DNA from: Streptomyces sp. NBC_01304
Lineage (GTDB): Bacteria; Actinomycetota; Actinomycetes; Streptomycetales; Streptomycetaceae
NCBI RefSeq assembly: GCF_035975855.1
Contig: NZ_CP109055.1
Coordinates: 558,001-622,000 of the forward strand
Reading direction: 5' to 3'
Length of the DNA: 64,000 bases
Made by a program: the position numbers and the translations under genes. Below the pieces are notes generated by a model, which was given only the letters and a program-made list of their open reading frames with translations, had not been told where the DNA came from and did no database searches. Below, in pieces: positions 8,278 to 17,112 of this stretch (position 1 is the stretch's first letter; the number at the start of each line of letters is the position of its first letter).

Positions 8278-9522
8278 TCAGGTGCCGCAGTTGCCCGTGG
8301 TCGGCTGGTCGGCGAACCGCTGGCCGAGCCACTCGAGCGCCGGGCCGTTGCCCTGAATCGCTGTTCCCACATGGGACTGACCGGCGAACGACTTCCACTC
8401 CACGGAGAGTCCCTTGGCGCACCAGTCGGCGCGCAGCTTCTGCCCGACCGTGTAGGGGATCGTCTCGTCCGCGTCGCCGTGGTACAGGTACACCGGCGCC
8501 GACGGCCGCTTGGTCCCGATCAGCTGCTTGGCTATGGCCCGCTGCCAGTCCGGCCGATCCAGCGGATTGGACGTCGTCACGTCCTCGATCTTCTTGCCGC
8601 GCCCTGCCTCCAGAACCGTACCGATGCACTCGCTGCGGACGACCTGGGCGAGCCTGCGGCCCTCCTTGTTGAGATAGGAGCGGAGCTTGAGGGCCGGGTT
8701 GGCGGCGTTCTGCCCGACGGCGGACATCAGCAGATAGCCGGCACTGTCCCCGCCCTCGAGCGACTTGGCGACCGCGGCTAGATCGGCGGGCACACCGCCG
8801 CTCGCCGTGCCCTTGAGGTTCAGTTCGGGGGCGTACGTCCCGGCCATTTCCGCGGCCTTCGCGCTGGCGCCGCCGCCTTGCGAGTAGCCCATGATGCCGA
8901 CGGGTGCCTTCGCGCTCACTCCGTACTTCGCGGCCCCCGGGTGGCGTTGGGCCGCGCGGGCCGCGTCGAGCACGGCGCTGCCCTGCGCCTTGGCGACCAT
9001 GTAGGTGTGGTCGCCCGGTGTGCCGAGACCTTCGTAGTCCGTGACGACGACGGCGTAGCCCCGTACCAACGCGGCATTGACGAGCGGCGCCTCTGCCGTT
9101 GTCCCACCCGGGAATCCGGCGGACGGCGCGCACTTGTCGCCCAGGCCGACGGTTCCGACGGCGTACGTGATCAGGGGCCGGGCGGTGGTCCTGCCGTCGT
9201 CGGGGACTATCACGGTGCCGGAGACGGCGTTGGGGCGCCCGTTGGCGGAGGTCGAACGGTAAGTGATCTTCCAGGCCTTGGTGGGGGTGGGCTGCCCCGG
9301 CGTGTACTGGAACGAAGAGGGCTTTGATCTGAGGATCTGGCCCGGGGCGGTCTTCTTGCCCGGCTTCCATTTTCCGGGGCCGTGGTGCTTGCTCTGCGGC
9401 TGATTCGCGGTGGCGGTGGCGTTTCCGGTGGCCTGCGCGGCGGCGGATCCCGGTAGCCCGAGTACGGCAACCGCGAGAACTGCACCCGCGGCAATCGGTC
9501 GTCTGCGTAACGCTGGTGTCAT
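8278..9522 (-). CDS. Secreted lipase (secretory lipase/LIP-like alpha/beta hydrolase)
   Basis: 414 aa with ATG 9522 behind GGGAG. A Sec-type signal peptide (RRR, hydrophobic VLAVAVLGLPG, AAA-QA cleavage region) is followed by a basic linker rich in K/H/P/G. The catalytic part resembles the secretory lipase family (PF03583): TYAVGT, VVVTDYEGLGTPG, nucleophile motif GYSQGG, YLYHGDADETIP for the acid region, and GQSHVG with the likely His. Cysteines near positions 145, 300, 375 and the C-terminal GNCGT could form disulfides. It probably hydrolyses acylglycerols or other esters outside the cell. Confidence 0.88.
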   Translation of the reverse strand: MTPALRRRPIAAGAVLAVAVLGLPGSAAAQATGNATATANQPQSKHHGPGKWKPGKKTAPGQILRSKPSSFQYTPGQPTPTKAWKITYRSTSANGRPNAVSGTVIVPDDGRTTARPLITYAVGTVGLGDKCAPSAGFPGGTTAEAPLVNAALVRGYAVVVTDYEGLGTPGDHTYMVAKAQGSAVLDAARAAQRHPGAAKYGVSAKAPVGIMGYSQGGGASAKAAEMAGTYAPELNLKGTASGGVPADLAAVAKSLEGGDSAGYLLMSAVGQNAANPALKLRSYLNKEGRRLAQVVRSECIGTVLEAGRGKKIEDVTTSNPLDRPDWQRAIAKQLIGTKRPSAPVYLYHGDADETIPYTVGQKLRADWCAKGLSVEWKSFAGQSHVGTAIQGNGPALEWLGQRFADQPTTGNCGT

Positions 9523-9733
9523 GCGGCTCTCCCAAATCTCCGACAACCATGAGGAGTTGGCAGCACCGTACTGACCCGTCAGTAATACGGCCATAGGCGT
9601 GCCGCAGTCCGCATCCGTCGACTCCGAGGCCCCAAGCGCCCTCACCACCCGCGCTGTCACCCAATGGGCCCGTGCCCATTCCATCCGCAGCCGACGGAGG
9701 GCGCCTTCCCAACGGGCGGGCTAAGGTGCACCG

Positions 9734-10252
9734 GTGAAGCGGATCTTGGTAGTGGGTGTCACCGGTTCAGGCAAGTCGACACTCGCCCGCGCCCTGAGCA
9801 ACCGTCTGGGCCTGACTTACCACGAGATGGACGCGTTGTACTTCGACGGCCCCGGCTGGTCCGTCAACAGCGAGTTGGTGGACGACGTATCAAGGCTCAC
9901 TGCCGGGTCTGGCTGGATCATCGACTCCCTCGGCTCTCCGGAAGTCCGTGACCTGCTGTGGGACCGGGCCGACACCGTCATTTGGCTGGACTACCCCAAA
10001 CGCGTCGTCATGCCCCGCGTTCTGCGCCGGTCCGTCCGGCGCACCGTCACACGCGAGGTCCTCTTCGGCGGCAACAGGGAAACCTGGACGGGCTGGCTGA
10101 GCCGGGAGCACCCGGCCTGGTGGTCCTGGTCGCAACACGGAACCCGCCGCCGCGAAGTCGCGCACCGTACCCGCGATCCCCGCTTCGCCCCGCTCGACAC
10201 CCTGCGCTTCGGCCATCCCCGGGACACGGAGGCCTGGCTGTCATCCCTGTAG
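9734..10252 (+). CDS. P-loop nucleoside kinase-like ATPase (adenylate kinase/topology modulation type)
   Basis: 172 aa with a GTG start at 9734. Walker A is GVTGSGKST (residues 8-16), followed by YHEMDALYFDGPGW, typical of the small FlaR/topology-modulation kinase-like family, and VIWLDYPKRVVMPRVLRRSVRR, an LID/Walker-B-like region. The start is probably leaderless: TAAGGT at 9722-9727 is followed by six bases and then GTG. The family's physiological substrate is unknown. It converges on the MFS gene at 10411 across a strong hairpin. Confidence 0.85.
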   Translation: MKRILVVGVTGSGKSTLARALSNRLGLTYHEMDALYFDGPGWSVNSELVDDVSRLTAGSGWIIDSLGSPEVRDLLWDRADTVIWLDYPKRVVMPRVLRRSVRRTVTREVLFGGNRETWTGWLSREHPAWWSWSQHGTRRREVAHRTRDPRFAPLDTLRFGHPRDTEAWLSSL

Positions 10253-10325
10253 GCCGGCGGGCCGGGTAACTGGATCGTCGATCGCTGAGCCAGCGGTCTC
10301 GCGCCGGTGCCGGAGCGGCGGGGAG

Positions 10326-10366
10326 TCGTGGCAGGGCGGCAGGCAATGCCCGCCGCCTTGCCACGA
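10326..10366. terminator. Bidirectional terminator between convergent genes
   Basis: Arms TCGTGGCAGGGCGGC (10326-10340) and GCCGCCTTGCCACGA (10352-10366) pair over 15 bp with one G-T wobble. It separates the kinase-like gene (+) from the MFS gene (-). Confidence 0.8.
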
Positions 10367-10410
10367 ACCCAGGAAGCCCGATCTTCAAGCCGGTTGTAGT
10401 TCCTACGAGT

Positions 10411-12012
10411 TCAGCGGGCGTCGACCGTCTCGACTGCCTCGGTCTCGTCGACCGGCGCGGGCGCGGGGCTCTCGGTGCTCCGCGGGCCGCGCAGGGCGAC
10501 GTAGACGAACAGCGCGCCCATCACGGCGACGCCTGCCCACATCGCCTGCTGCCAGCCGTCGACGAAGGACTGCTGGGCCGCATCGACGATCTGCTGCGCG
10601 TGCGCGCCGGTGCTGCCCGAGACCTCGACGGCGTTGGCAATGCCTTCGTGTGCGGTGTCGGCGGCCCCTTGCGGAACGCCGTGCAGCCGGTCGTCGATGG
10701 CGCTGCGGTAGCCGGCGGACAGGAGCGCACCCAGCAGGGCGACGCCCAGTGCGGTGCCGAACTCGCGGGTGACGTCGTTGAGTGCGGAGGCGACGCCCTG
10801 CTTCTCGCGCGGCAGCGAGCTGGTGATGGCCTCGGTGGACGGCGTCATCGACAGGCCCATGCCGATGCCCATGGCGAGCATGCCGGGCAGGATGGTCAGG
10901 TAGCCGCCCTTCACGGTGACGAACAGCGCCATCAGCGCCAGACCCGCACCGGCCAGCGCGATTCCGGTGGCCATCGTCGAGCGGGAGCCGACGCGGGCGG
11001 CCATCTTGGGAGCCAGACCGGAGGCCAGCATCATCATGACGGCCATCGGCATCATCGCCACCGTGGACAGCAGTCCCGACCAGCCGAGCACGGCCTGGAA
11101 GAACGGGAACAGGACCACGGCGATGCCCGCCTGGACACCGAAGACGACCAGCAGCGTGACCGAGCCGCCAGCCAGACCGCGCTCCCGGAACAGGCGTACG
11201 TCCAGCAGGGAGGCATCGCGGCGGTGCAGCTCCCAGACCACGAAGCCGATGCCGGCGATGAGGCCGACGGCGAGGCTGATCAGCGTCGCGGGGGCGGTCC
11301 AGCCGCGTTCGGGGCCTTCCTGCAGGACGAAGATGAGGCCGATGACGGCGACGGTGGAGACCAGTGCGCCAACGGTGTCGAAGGAATGGGCGGACCGCTC
11401 ACGGGAGTTGGGCACCGACTTCAGCGTCATGCCCAGAGCCACCAGGACCAGGGCCACCGGCAGCACGAACAGCCAGCGCCAGTCCGCGACATCGACGAGC
11501 AGTGCGGACAGGAACATGCCCAGGATGCCGCCGCCTCCGGCGACTGCGGTCCATACCCCGATCGCCTTGCCGCGCTGTTCCTCGGGGAAGGTGGAGGTGA
11601 TGACGGCAAGGGTGATCGGCATGATCATTGCCGCGCCGATCCCGCCGGCGACACGAGCCGCGATCATGACCTCGGCGGTCGGGGCCAGGCCCGCCACCAC
11701 GTTGGCGACGCCGAAGATGCCCAACCCGGCGACCAGCATGGGCTTGCGGCCCAGGCGGTCACCGATCGCGCCGAGCGGCAGCAGCAGGGCGGCCAGGGCC
11801 AGGGTGTAGATGTTGATGATCCACAGAACCGTGTTCTGCGAGGCCCCGAACTCGACGGCCATGTGGGTCTGGGCGACGTTCAGTCCGGACACCGACGCGA
11901 TGACGGCCATCAGCGCGATGGACACGGCGGTCAGGATCGTACGCAGCTGACGCGCGTCCGGTGCGCCGCCCTCGCCGTGCGCCTCGGGGGCGGCGGGCTG
12001 GTTCGTACTCAT
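10411..12012 (-). CDS. MFS drug exporter, DHA2 family
   Basis: 533 aa with ATG 12012 after AGAGGAA. It has 14 predicted hydrophobic segments; motif A is GAIGDRLGRKPML and the motif C region is GGGGILGMFLSALLVDVADWRWLF. It is a distinct DHA2 subgroup from the pair at 3820 and 31939. It lies 102 nt downstream of a thioredoxin-reductase-like gene on the same strand, and a divergent XRE-cupin regulator follows, so the three form a likely control unit. The substrate is unknown. Confidence 0.92.
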   Translation of the reverse strand: MSTNQPAAPEAHGEGGAPDARQLRTILTAVSIALMAVIASVSGLNVAQTHMAVEFGASQNTVLWIINIYTLALAALLLPLGAIGDRLGRKPMLVAGLGIFGVANVVAGLAPTAEVMIAARVAGGIGAAMIMPITLAVITSTFPEEQRGKAIGVWTAVAGGGGILGMFLSALLVDVADWRWLFVLPVALVLVALGMTLKSVPNSRERSAHSFDTVGALVSTVAVIGLIFVLQEGPERGWTAPATLISLAVGLIAGIGFVVWELHRRDASLLDVRLFRERGLAGGSVTLLVVFGVQAGIAVVLFPFFQAVLGWSGLLSTVAMMPMAVMMMLASGLAPKMAARVGSRSTMATGIALAGAGLALMALFVTVKGGYLTILPGMLAMGIGMGLSMTPSTEAITSSLPREKQGVASALNDVTREFGTALGVALLGALLSAGYRSAIDDRLHGVPQGAADTAHEGIANAVEVSGSTGAHAQQIVDAAQQSFVDGWQQAMWAGVAVMGALFVYVALRGPRSTESPAPAPVDETEAVETVDAR

Positions 12013-12114
12013 GAAGTTCCTCTCAAAAGGGCATGGCGGAATAGCGCGACGGCGGACCGTGTCCGGACGCCGGGATACGAAGGGAAGGAGGAGCGGCGGT
12101 GCGTGCCGCGGAGG

Positions 12115-13128
12115 TCAGGCGGTCGCGGTGCCTTGCCGGGCGGCGGCGAGGGCCGCGTCGGTGTCGGCCGTGGCCAGCTGGGCGTTGATGTGGGCACCGG
12201 CCAGGGCGCCCGCCGCGGCGGAGGCGCCCACTTGGGCGCTCAGGTCGGTGGCGTTGCCGGCCACCCACACGCCGGGTACGTCGGTGGTGCCGGCCGTGCC
12301 GGAGGCGAAGTGGCGGCCCATGTCGTCGGGCAGGTCCTGCAGCGGAAGCTTCAGCCCCTCCAGGCCCTCGGTGCGGGCCTGCATCCGGGTGGCGACCGCG
12401 AGGACGCGGCGGGCCACGAACTCGCCGCCGGTCAGGCGCACTCCGGCGATACCGCCGTCGTCGGCCTGCACGACCTCGTCGGCGGGGGTGTCGACGACGC
12501 GGATGTTCCGGGCGGCGAAGCGCGCGCGGGTGTCCTCGTCGAGGGCGGTGGCGCGGGTGAAGTAGACGAGGTCGTCGGTCAACTGGCGGAACAGCAGCGC
12601 GTGGTGGACGGAGGCGGGGCCGGTGGCGAGGACGCCGATCGGCTCGTCGCGTACCTCCCAGCCGTGGCAGTACGGGCAGTGCACGACGCCGTGTCCCCAG
12701 TGCTGCGCGAGTCCGGGCACGTCGGGCAGCACGTCCCGCAGCCCGGTGGCCACCAGTACCCGGCGTGCCGTGAGGGTCCGGCCGTCGGCCAGGGTGAGGG
12801 CGAACCGCAGGTCCCCGTCCTCCGACGGTGCGGCGGGCTCGGCCGAGGCAACCTCGCCGAACACGATCCGGCCGCCGTACTGGCGCACCTGCTCCCGCCC
12901 GCGCCGGAGGATCTCGGTGGGTGGCGTACCGTCCAGCACGAGGAAGCCGTGCATGGCGTCGGCCGGAGCGTTGCGGGGCGTGCCGCTGTCGATCACGACC
13001 ACGGAGCGTCGGGAGCGGGCGAGCATCAGCGCGCCGTTCAGCCCCGCGGCGCCGCCGCCGATCACCACAGCGTCGACCGTCTCAGCAGGCAGTGCGTCAC
13101 TCGCGTACGGGAAAGTCGTCTCAGACAT
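12115..13128 (-). CDS. FAD-dependent thioredoxin-reductase-like disulfide oxidoreductase
   Basis: 337 aa with start ATG 13128; the in-frame ATG at 13176 lacks support. Features: the FAD-binding motif IGGGAAG (23-29), the redox pair C151-P-Y-C154 in HCPYCHGWE, and GLRDVLPDVPG. The C-terminal GNATDLSAQVGASAAAG block places it in the class of stand-alone TrxR-like flavoproteins, which often oxidise dithiols in secondary metabolites or act as ferredoxin/NADPH-thiol oxidases. The dinucleotide-binding GxGxxA motif for NADPH is poor (VLATGPASVHHAL), so NADPH use is uncertain. It probably forms an operon with the MFS gene downstream, a pairing known for holothin/gliotoxin-type self-protection. Confidence 0.88.
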   Translation of the reverse strand: MSETTFPYASDALPAETVDAVVIGGGAAGLNGALMLARSRRSVVVIDSGTPRNAPADAMHGFLVLDGTPPTEILRRGREQVRQYGGRIVFGEVASAEPAAPSEDGDLRFALTLADGRTLTARRVLVATGLRDVLPDVPGLAQHWGHGVVHCPYCHGWEVRDEPIGVLATGPASVHHALLFRQLTDDLVYFTRATALDEDTRARFAARNIRVVDTPADEVVQADDGGIAGVRLTGGEFVARRVLAVATRMQARTEGLEGLKLPLQDLPDDMGRHFASGTAGTTDVPGVWVAGNATDLSAQVGASAAAGALAGAHINAQLATADTDAALAAARQGTATA

Positions 13129-13208
13129 GTCCTCGCGCCCTTTCTGGCGTGCGCGGTCCCAGCCGATCCGGGCCACCTGCCTTCGACGTTAGGCCCGACT
13201 TGCACTGA

Positions 13209-13226
13209 AGGCATAGCATGTTGCCT
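13209..13226. promoter_or_regulatory. Candidate operator between TrxR-like gene and XRE regulator
   Basis: AGGCA (13209-13213) and TGCCT (13222-13226) form an inverted repeat directly before ATG 13227 in the 98-bp divergent gap. It is short and unproven; it is listed because it is the only dyad at the expected place for autoregulation. Confidence 0.35.
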
Positions 13227-13835
13227 ATGACGCAAGAAGATGGTGCGCTGGACAGCCTCGTACGCAAACGGATCCGCGCGCTGCGGGTCGCGCAGGGCTG
13301 GTCACTGGAGGAACTGGCCACCCGCGCCAACCTCAGCCAGTCCTCGCTGAGCCGCATCGAGAACGGTCAGCGCCGCCTCGCCCTTGACCAGCTCGTCACC
13401 CTCGCGCGCGCCCTGGACACCACCCTCGACCAGCTCGTCGAGAACGCCGCCGACGACGTCATCATCAGCCCCATGATCGACAGTGCCCACGGGCTGATGC
13501 GCTGGCCGATCAAGGGCGAACCCGGCATGAGCGTCGTACGGCAGCGGATGACAGAACCGCCACCGGACAACCCCGCCCGCATGCGCGCCCACCCGGGCCG
13601 GGAATGGCTCGTCGTACTGTCCGGCACCGCGATCCTGATGCTGGGCCACCGCCGTTTTCGCGTCGAGACCAACCAGGCCGCGGAGTTCCCGACGATGCTG
13701 CCGCACGCCATCGGCGCGGAGGGCGGCCCCTGCGAGATCATCGGCATCTTCGACCGCGACGCCCGCCGCGGACATCGCGAGACCGGCGATCAGCGAGAGA
13801 ACACCGACGGCGACGCGCAGGACACCGGCACATAG
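13227..13835 (+). CDS. XRE-family regulator with C-terminal cupin domain
   Basis: 202 aa from ATG 13227 (an in-frame ATG at 13218 adds three residues). Residues about 12-65 form an HTH_3 domain (KRIRALRVAQGWSLEELA, SQSSLSRIENGQRRLALDQL). Residues about 95-180 form a cupin sensor (HPGREWLVVLSGTAILMLG, FPTMLPHAIGAEGGPCEIIGIF). XRE-cupin proteins usually repress neighbouring transport or catabolic genes in response to a small ligand. No ribosome binding site is visible, so leaderless translation is possible. It diverges from the TrxR-like/MFS pair, its likely target. Confidence 0.9.
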   Translation: MTQEDGALDSLVRKRIRALRVAQGWSLEELATRANLSQSSLSRIENGQRRLALDQLVTLARALDTTLDQLVENAADDVIISPMIDSAHGLMRWPIKGEPGMSVVRQRMTEPPPDNPARMRAHPGREWLVVLSGTAILMLGHRRFRVETNQAAEFPTMLPHAIGAEGGPCEIIGIFDRDARRGHRETGDQRENTDGDAQDTGT

Positions 13836-13872
13836 CGACACCGGCCCCGGCAGCCCGCTCACCAGGGGGGAT

Positions 13873-13942
13873 CTTGCGCGCCCGGCAGCACACAACGCCA
13901 TCGCCTTGCGCATCTCGCAAGAAGGTGTGCTCAACGCGCAAG
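13873..13942. repeat. Cluster of CTTGCG/CGCAAG half-sites before the methyltransferase gene
   Basis: CTTGCGCG at 13873-13880, the dyad CTTGCG-N5-CGCAAG at 13905-13921, and CGCGCAAG at 13935-13942 lie within 70 bp. The last two are followed by AGG/AAGGTG-type sequence, and the start of the XRE gene (13230 onward) also carries ACGCAAGAAG. This could be an operator array; the binding protein is unknown. Confidence 0.5.
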
Positions 13943-13961
13943 AGGTGCTTACGGTGGCGGC

Positions 13962-14834
13962 ATGACCCCAGCACACACCCCCCACCAGGGCCACCACGAG
14001 CACGGCCACCACCAGCAGCACGGCGCCGACCACGGCCAGGCGGAGATCCTCGACCTCGACGCGGAAGTCCTCGCCGGGCACATCGCCGCCATCACCGAGT
14101 GGCTGCCCCTGAAGACCGGCCCGCGCCAGATCGTCGACCTGGCCTCCGGCACCGGAGCGGGCACCTTCGCCCTCCTCGACCGCTTCCCCGAGGCGCACGT
14201 CATCGCCGTCGACGCCTCGCCCGGACACCTGCAACGGCTGCGGGAGAAGGCGAGCGCCCGCGGCGTGGACGACCGGGTACGCACCCTGCAGGCCGACCTC
14301 GACGACGCCACCTGGCCCGACCTCGGCGCGCCCGACCTCGTGTGGGCGTCGGCGTCCATGCACCACATGGCCGACCCCGACCACGCACTGCGCACCGTCC
14401 ACGAACTGCTCGCTCCCGGCGGCCTGTTCGCCGTCGTCGAACTGGCCGGCCTCCCCCGCTTCCTGCCCGAGAACGCCCCCGAGGACCGGCCCGGCCTGGA
14501 AGAGCGCGCCCACGCCGCGACCGACCGTTTCCACGCCGAGCACGTACCCCACCGCGGCGCCGACTGGGGCCCGATGCTGAGCGCCGCCGGATTCACCGTC
14601 GAAGGCGAACTCACCGTCGCAGTCAACCTCGAGGGGTCCCGCGACGAGGCGATCGGCCGCTACGCCCTGAGCGCACTGCAGCGCGTCCGCGGCGCCGCCG
14701 CCGACGCGCTCTCGGCGCAAGACCTCGCCGCGCTCGACCAACTCCTCGACACCCACAGCCCGCACAGCATCCTGCGCCGCCCTGACCTCGCGGTACGCAC
14801 GGAGCGCACCGTCTGGGCGGCGCGCCGCGACTGA
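13962..14834 (+). CDS. Class I SAM-dependent methyltransferase with His-rich N-terminus
   Basis: 290 aa with ATG 13962. The first 25 residues hold nine histidines (GHHEHGHHQQHG), a possible metal-binding tail. The methyltransferase fold follows: motif I VDLASGTGAG, acidic loop IAVDASPGH, LQADLDDATWP, and the post-motif WASASMHHMADPDHAL. This is the small-molecule methyltransferase type (UbiE/Methyltransf_25). The substrate is unknown. It is preceded by CTTGCG/CGCAAG sites and may share control with the XRE regulator just upstream. Confidence 0.88.
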   Translation: MTPAHTPHQGHHEHGHHQQHGADHGQAEILDLDAEVLAGHIAAITEWLPLKTGPRQIVDLASGTGAGTFALLDRFPEAHVIAVDASPGHLQRLREKASARGVDDRVRTLQADLDDATWPDLGAPDLVWASASMHHMADPDHALRTVHELLAPGGLFAVVELAGLPRFLPENAPEDRPGLEERAHAATDRFHAEHVPHRGADWGPMLSAAGFTVEGELTVAVNLEGSRDEAIGRYALSALQRVRGAAADALSAQDLAALDQLLDTHSPHSILRRPDLAVRTERTVWAARRD

Positions 14835-14970
14835 CGTGTCTTCCGGGGCGACACCGGCGGCACGCCTGCCGAGGGTCTGCAACCTCGACGCGTTCGCGGT
14901 GCGCGGTCATCGTCGGGCAGCTCGCGGCAGCCGGCCGGCGACACGTGGCAGGCCCCTGAGGACCAGTCGG

Positions 14971-15204
14971 CTACTTGTTGGCGAGTCGGGCCTTCTTGGC
15001 CTTGTTGCCGCAGGTGTTCACTGAGCACCAGCGGCGGTTTGCGCCGCGGCTGGTGTCGAAGAAGAGGCCGGCGCAGTCGGAGCCTTCGCATGCTTTGATC
15101 CGGCCGCGGTCGTAGCCTCCGACTACGTGGACGGCGTCGGCGGCGAGCACGCCGAGCGCGTCCGGTACTGGAGCTTCCCCCGCGTTAGGAACAGTTGGAG
15201 TGTC
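14971..15204 (-). pseudogene. C-terminal fragment of a CGNR zinc-finger (ABATE-type) regulator
   Basis: The minus-strand frame reads a typical CGNR end: IKACEGSDCAGLFFDTSR, then RRWCSVNTCGNKAKKAR and stop at 14971. Intact proteins of this family are about 180-200 aa with an N-terminal ABATE domain; here an in-frame stop lies just upstream of 15204 and no ABATE domain or convincing start is found. A GTG at 15150 could at most give 59 aa. It is a decayed remnant. Confidence 0.7.
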
Positions 15205-15285
15205 TCAGCAGGGGTTCTGTCTCAGGAGATGCCGATCCCGTGAGGCCCGTGAGTGAAGTCGCGACGACAACGTGGAGGGCACTGC

Positions 15286-15993
15286 TTACCCCGACGCCTG
15301 CCGACGGGACTCTCTCACCCAGCGCGCATAGGGCTTGATCATCGCGTATTGCTGGAATGCATCCAGTCCGGCCGATATGTCCATGTTCCACGAGCTGATG
15401 TAATGCGCGTTCGCGATGCTCGGGCGTTCCCGACGCACGTCGTCCAAACGGTCCAGCACGGACCAGGACGTCTCGTCCAGTTGGGCGAGGAACTGCCAGA
15501 ACAGCGTGCTCCCCGCCGCCTTCTCCAACTGCCTGGCGACACGTCTGTCCTCACCCTCCATCGACTCCAGGTGGAAGAGCACAAGGACCGGCAGGCGGGA
15601 GGCTCCATACTCTTTCCGCAGCGCCTCCATCGCGCCGGCGACACTGCCGCCTTCGAACAATCCGTACTCCCGCACCGAACGGGCCAGCGGATTGCCGTCC
15701 ACCCGGGAGTCGTCGAATACAGGCTTCTTCGCCAAGACCGCCCAGTCTGCGATCCACCTCCCGAGGGAGCCTCTCTGGATCGCTGGGAGGCGGTGACAGT
15801 CAGCCCCGTAGATCCAGACATCCGGCGGGCTCGAGTCCAGAGCTTCTGCGATGCGCACAGCTCGACGCACCGTTCGCCGGATTCGCTCCCCCTCGAAGGG
15901 GGCCCGGCTGTCCCCGGACAACACCAAGACGACCTTGGACTCCCCCTTCCTCAGTCCACTCACCCGAGCCGCCAAGCGCATCGTCATCCCCAC
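15286..15993 (-). CDS. VWA-like domain protein (TerF/TerY-like)
   Basis: 235 aa from GTG 15993, with ATG 15987 or 15981 as alternatives; the RBS is unclear. It opens with KVVLVLSGDSRAPF in place of the DxSxS MIDAS of VWA domains, and later has LPVLVLFHLES and STLFWQFLAQLDE, resembling the VWA domain at the end of TerD/TerF-like tellurium-resistance proteins. The metal site looks degenerate, so it may be a scaffold rather than a metal-dependent binder. No Ter neighbours are present. Function unknown. Confidence 0.65.
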   Translation of the reverse strand: MGMTMRLAARVSGLRKGESKVVLVLSGDSRAPFEGERIRRTVRRAVRIAEALDSSPPDVWIYGADCHRLPAIQRGSLGRWIADWAVLAKKPVFDDSRVDGNPLARSVREYGLFEGGSVAGAMEALRKEYGASRLPVLVLFHLESMEGEDRRVARQLEKAAGSTLFWQFLAQLDETSWSVLDRLDDVRRERPSIANAHYISSWNMDISAGLDAFQQYAMIKPYARWVRESRRQASG

Positions 15994-16116
15994 CCCCAGA
16001 AGCTAGCTCCTCAGCCGGCCTCAACAGCAGTAGACCCGCAAACCCGCGAGCTCTCGTGACTCGCCGTCAACACCAGCACGGCCAGATGCACGTCAATGCA
16101 CCAAATGAGACGTCCA

Positions 16117-16509
16117 CTAAACGGGGTCCACGCGCCCGAAGAGTCCCGCATGGCCCGGCGGGAGCTGGGTGAGGATGCGGCGCAGCAGCGCGTCATCGGT
16201 CAACTCCGCGAGCGTGGGCAGTACTGCGGTGACCGCGCGTCGCGCCTCGTCGCGGCGATCGCCTCCGTGCAGAGCCACCGCTTCGACGAAGGCACCGGGC
16301 GTCAACGCCTCGCTGACGGCCTCGGCGGCGTTCAGCATGGGTCCGCACTGCTCGGGCAGGAGTCGCGCCAGGTCGGTGCGGTCGTCCCCGACCAGGTGTC
16401 CGCCCAGAACCTCCAGGACATGGTGAACGGCCCTCGCGGCCTGCTGCGATCCCTCGTAGCCTCCCCGTGCGGCGACTTGGGCCAGCATCGCGTCCAACGA
16501 CCCGTCCAT
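16117..16509 (-). CDS. DUF2267 family protein
   Basis: 130 aa with ATG 16509 behind AAGGAG. All-helical, with features of DUF2267 (ARAVHHVLEVLGGHLVGDDRTDLARLLPEQ). Members are often found in stress or envelope loci near hemerythrin proteins; the biochemical role is unknown. A hemerythrin-domain gene lies 100 nt upstream on the same strand. Confidence 0.85.
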   Translation of the reverse strand: MDGSLDAMLAQVAARGGYEGSQQAARAVHHVLEVLGGHLVGDDRTDLARLLPEQCGPMLNAAEAVSEALTPGAFVEAVALHGGDRRDEARRAVTAVLPTLAELTDDALLRRILTQLPPGHAGLFGRVDPV

Positions 16510-16611
16510 GGTGACTCCTTGCTCTCGGTGCGCCTGCGGTCCGCGCCGCGACCCGCTCGTCTTCCAGGGATACGACCGATCGGCCCGTCCCCGCCCGGCA
16601 CTTGGGCTCGC

Positions 16612-17112
16612 TCAGATCCGGACCATGCCACGCAGACTGCTGACATCACCGCATCCCGAGCCCAGCAGCCGGCTACGCGTCCCGACGAAGGCCGCTCCCA
16701 GGTCCACGCGCTGTGTGCGGCTGAGTCTGCGGCAGGCACCGTTGAGCAGGGTGAGTTCCTCCTCATCCGCGTGGCGGGAGACCACCACGGACAACTGCCT
16801 CAGCCGCCAGTCCCATTCGTACGAGCCGATCTCGTCGATGCCCAGCAGGGCGAGCAGCACCATCACGCCGTCGCGGTGTCCGGCCACATCGTGCGCGGCG
16901 ATGTCCGCGTCGACGCTCTCTCGTTCCTGATGCGTGGTGAGTACGGGGTAGACCACACTCGCCTCGGCCACCCCGTGCGCGACGAACAGATCGGCGAAGT
17001 GGTGCAGCGCGGCCCGCCGGTCGGCCTCGATGCTGCGCATCAGCCGGAGCAGGTCCTCCATCGTCCGATGGTCCTCGAGGATCAGCTCGACCACGTCTTG
17101 GTTTGTGGACAT
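16612..17112 (-). CDS. Hemerythrin HHE-domain protein
   Basis: 166 aa with start ATG 17112 (GGAGGAG upstream). HHE-type iron ligands are spread as expected for a four-helix bundle: LEDHRTMEDLL, LHHFADLFVAHGVAEASVVYP, DIAAHDVAGHRD, SRHADEEELTLL. Such proteins bind O2, NO or act as redox/iron sensors. It probably forms a small operon with the DUF2267 gene. Confidence 0.88.
   Translation of the reverse strand: MSTNQDVVELILEDHRTMEDLLRLMRSIEADRRAALHHFADLFVAHGVAEASVVYPVLTTHQERESVDADIAAHDVAGHRDGVMVLLALLGIDEIGSYEWDWRLRQLSVVVSRHADEEELTLLNGACRRLSRTQRVDLGAAFVGTRSRLLGSGCGDVSSLRGMVRI

Noticed and set aside
10600..13230. Very long plus-strand frame opposite the exporter/TrxR pair
   Set aside because: It is the reverse complement of transmembrane coding sequence (Gly/His/Gln/Asp-rich), without a plausible start.
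13302..14882. 526-codon antisense frame over the XRE and methyltransferase genes
   Set aside because: It covers two recognised genes, has no domain and shows shadow composition.
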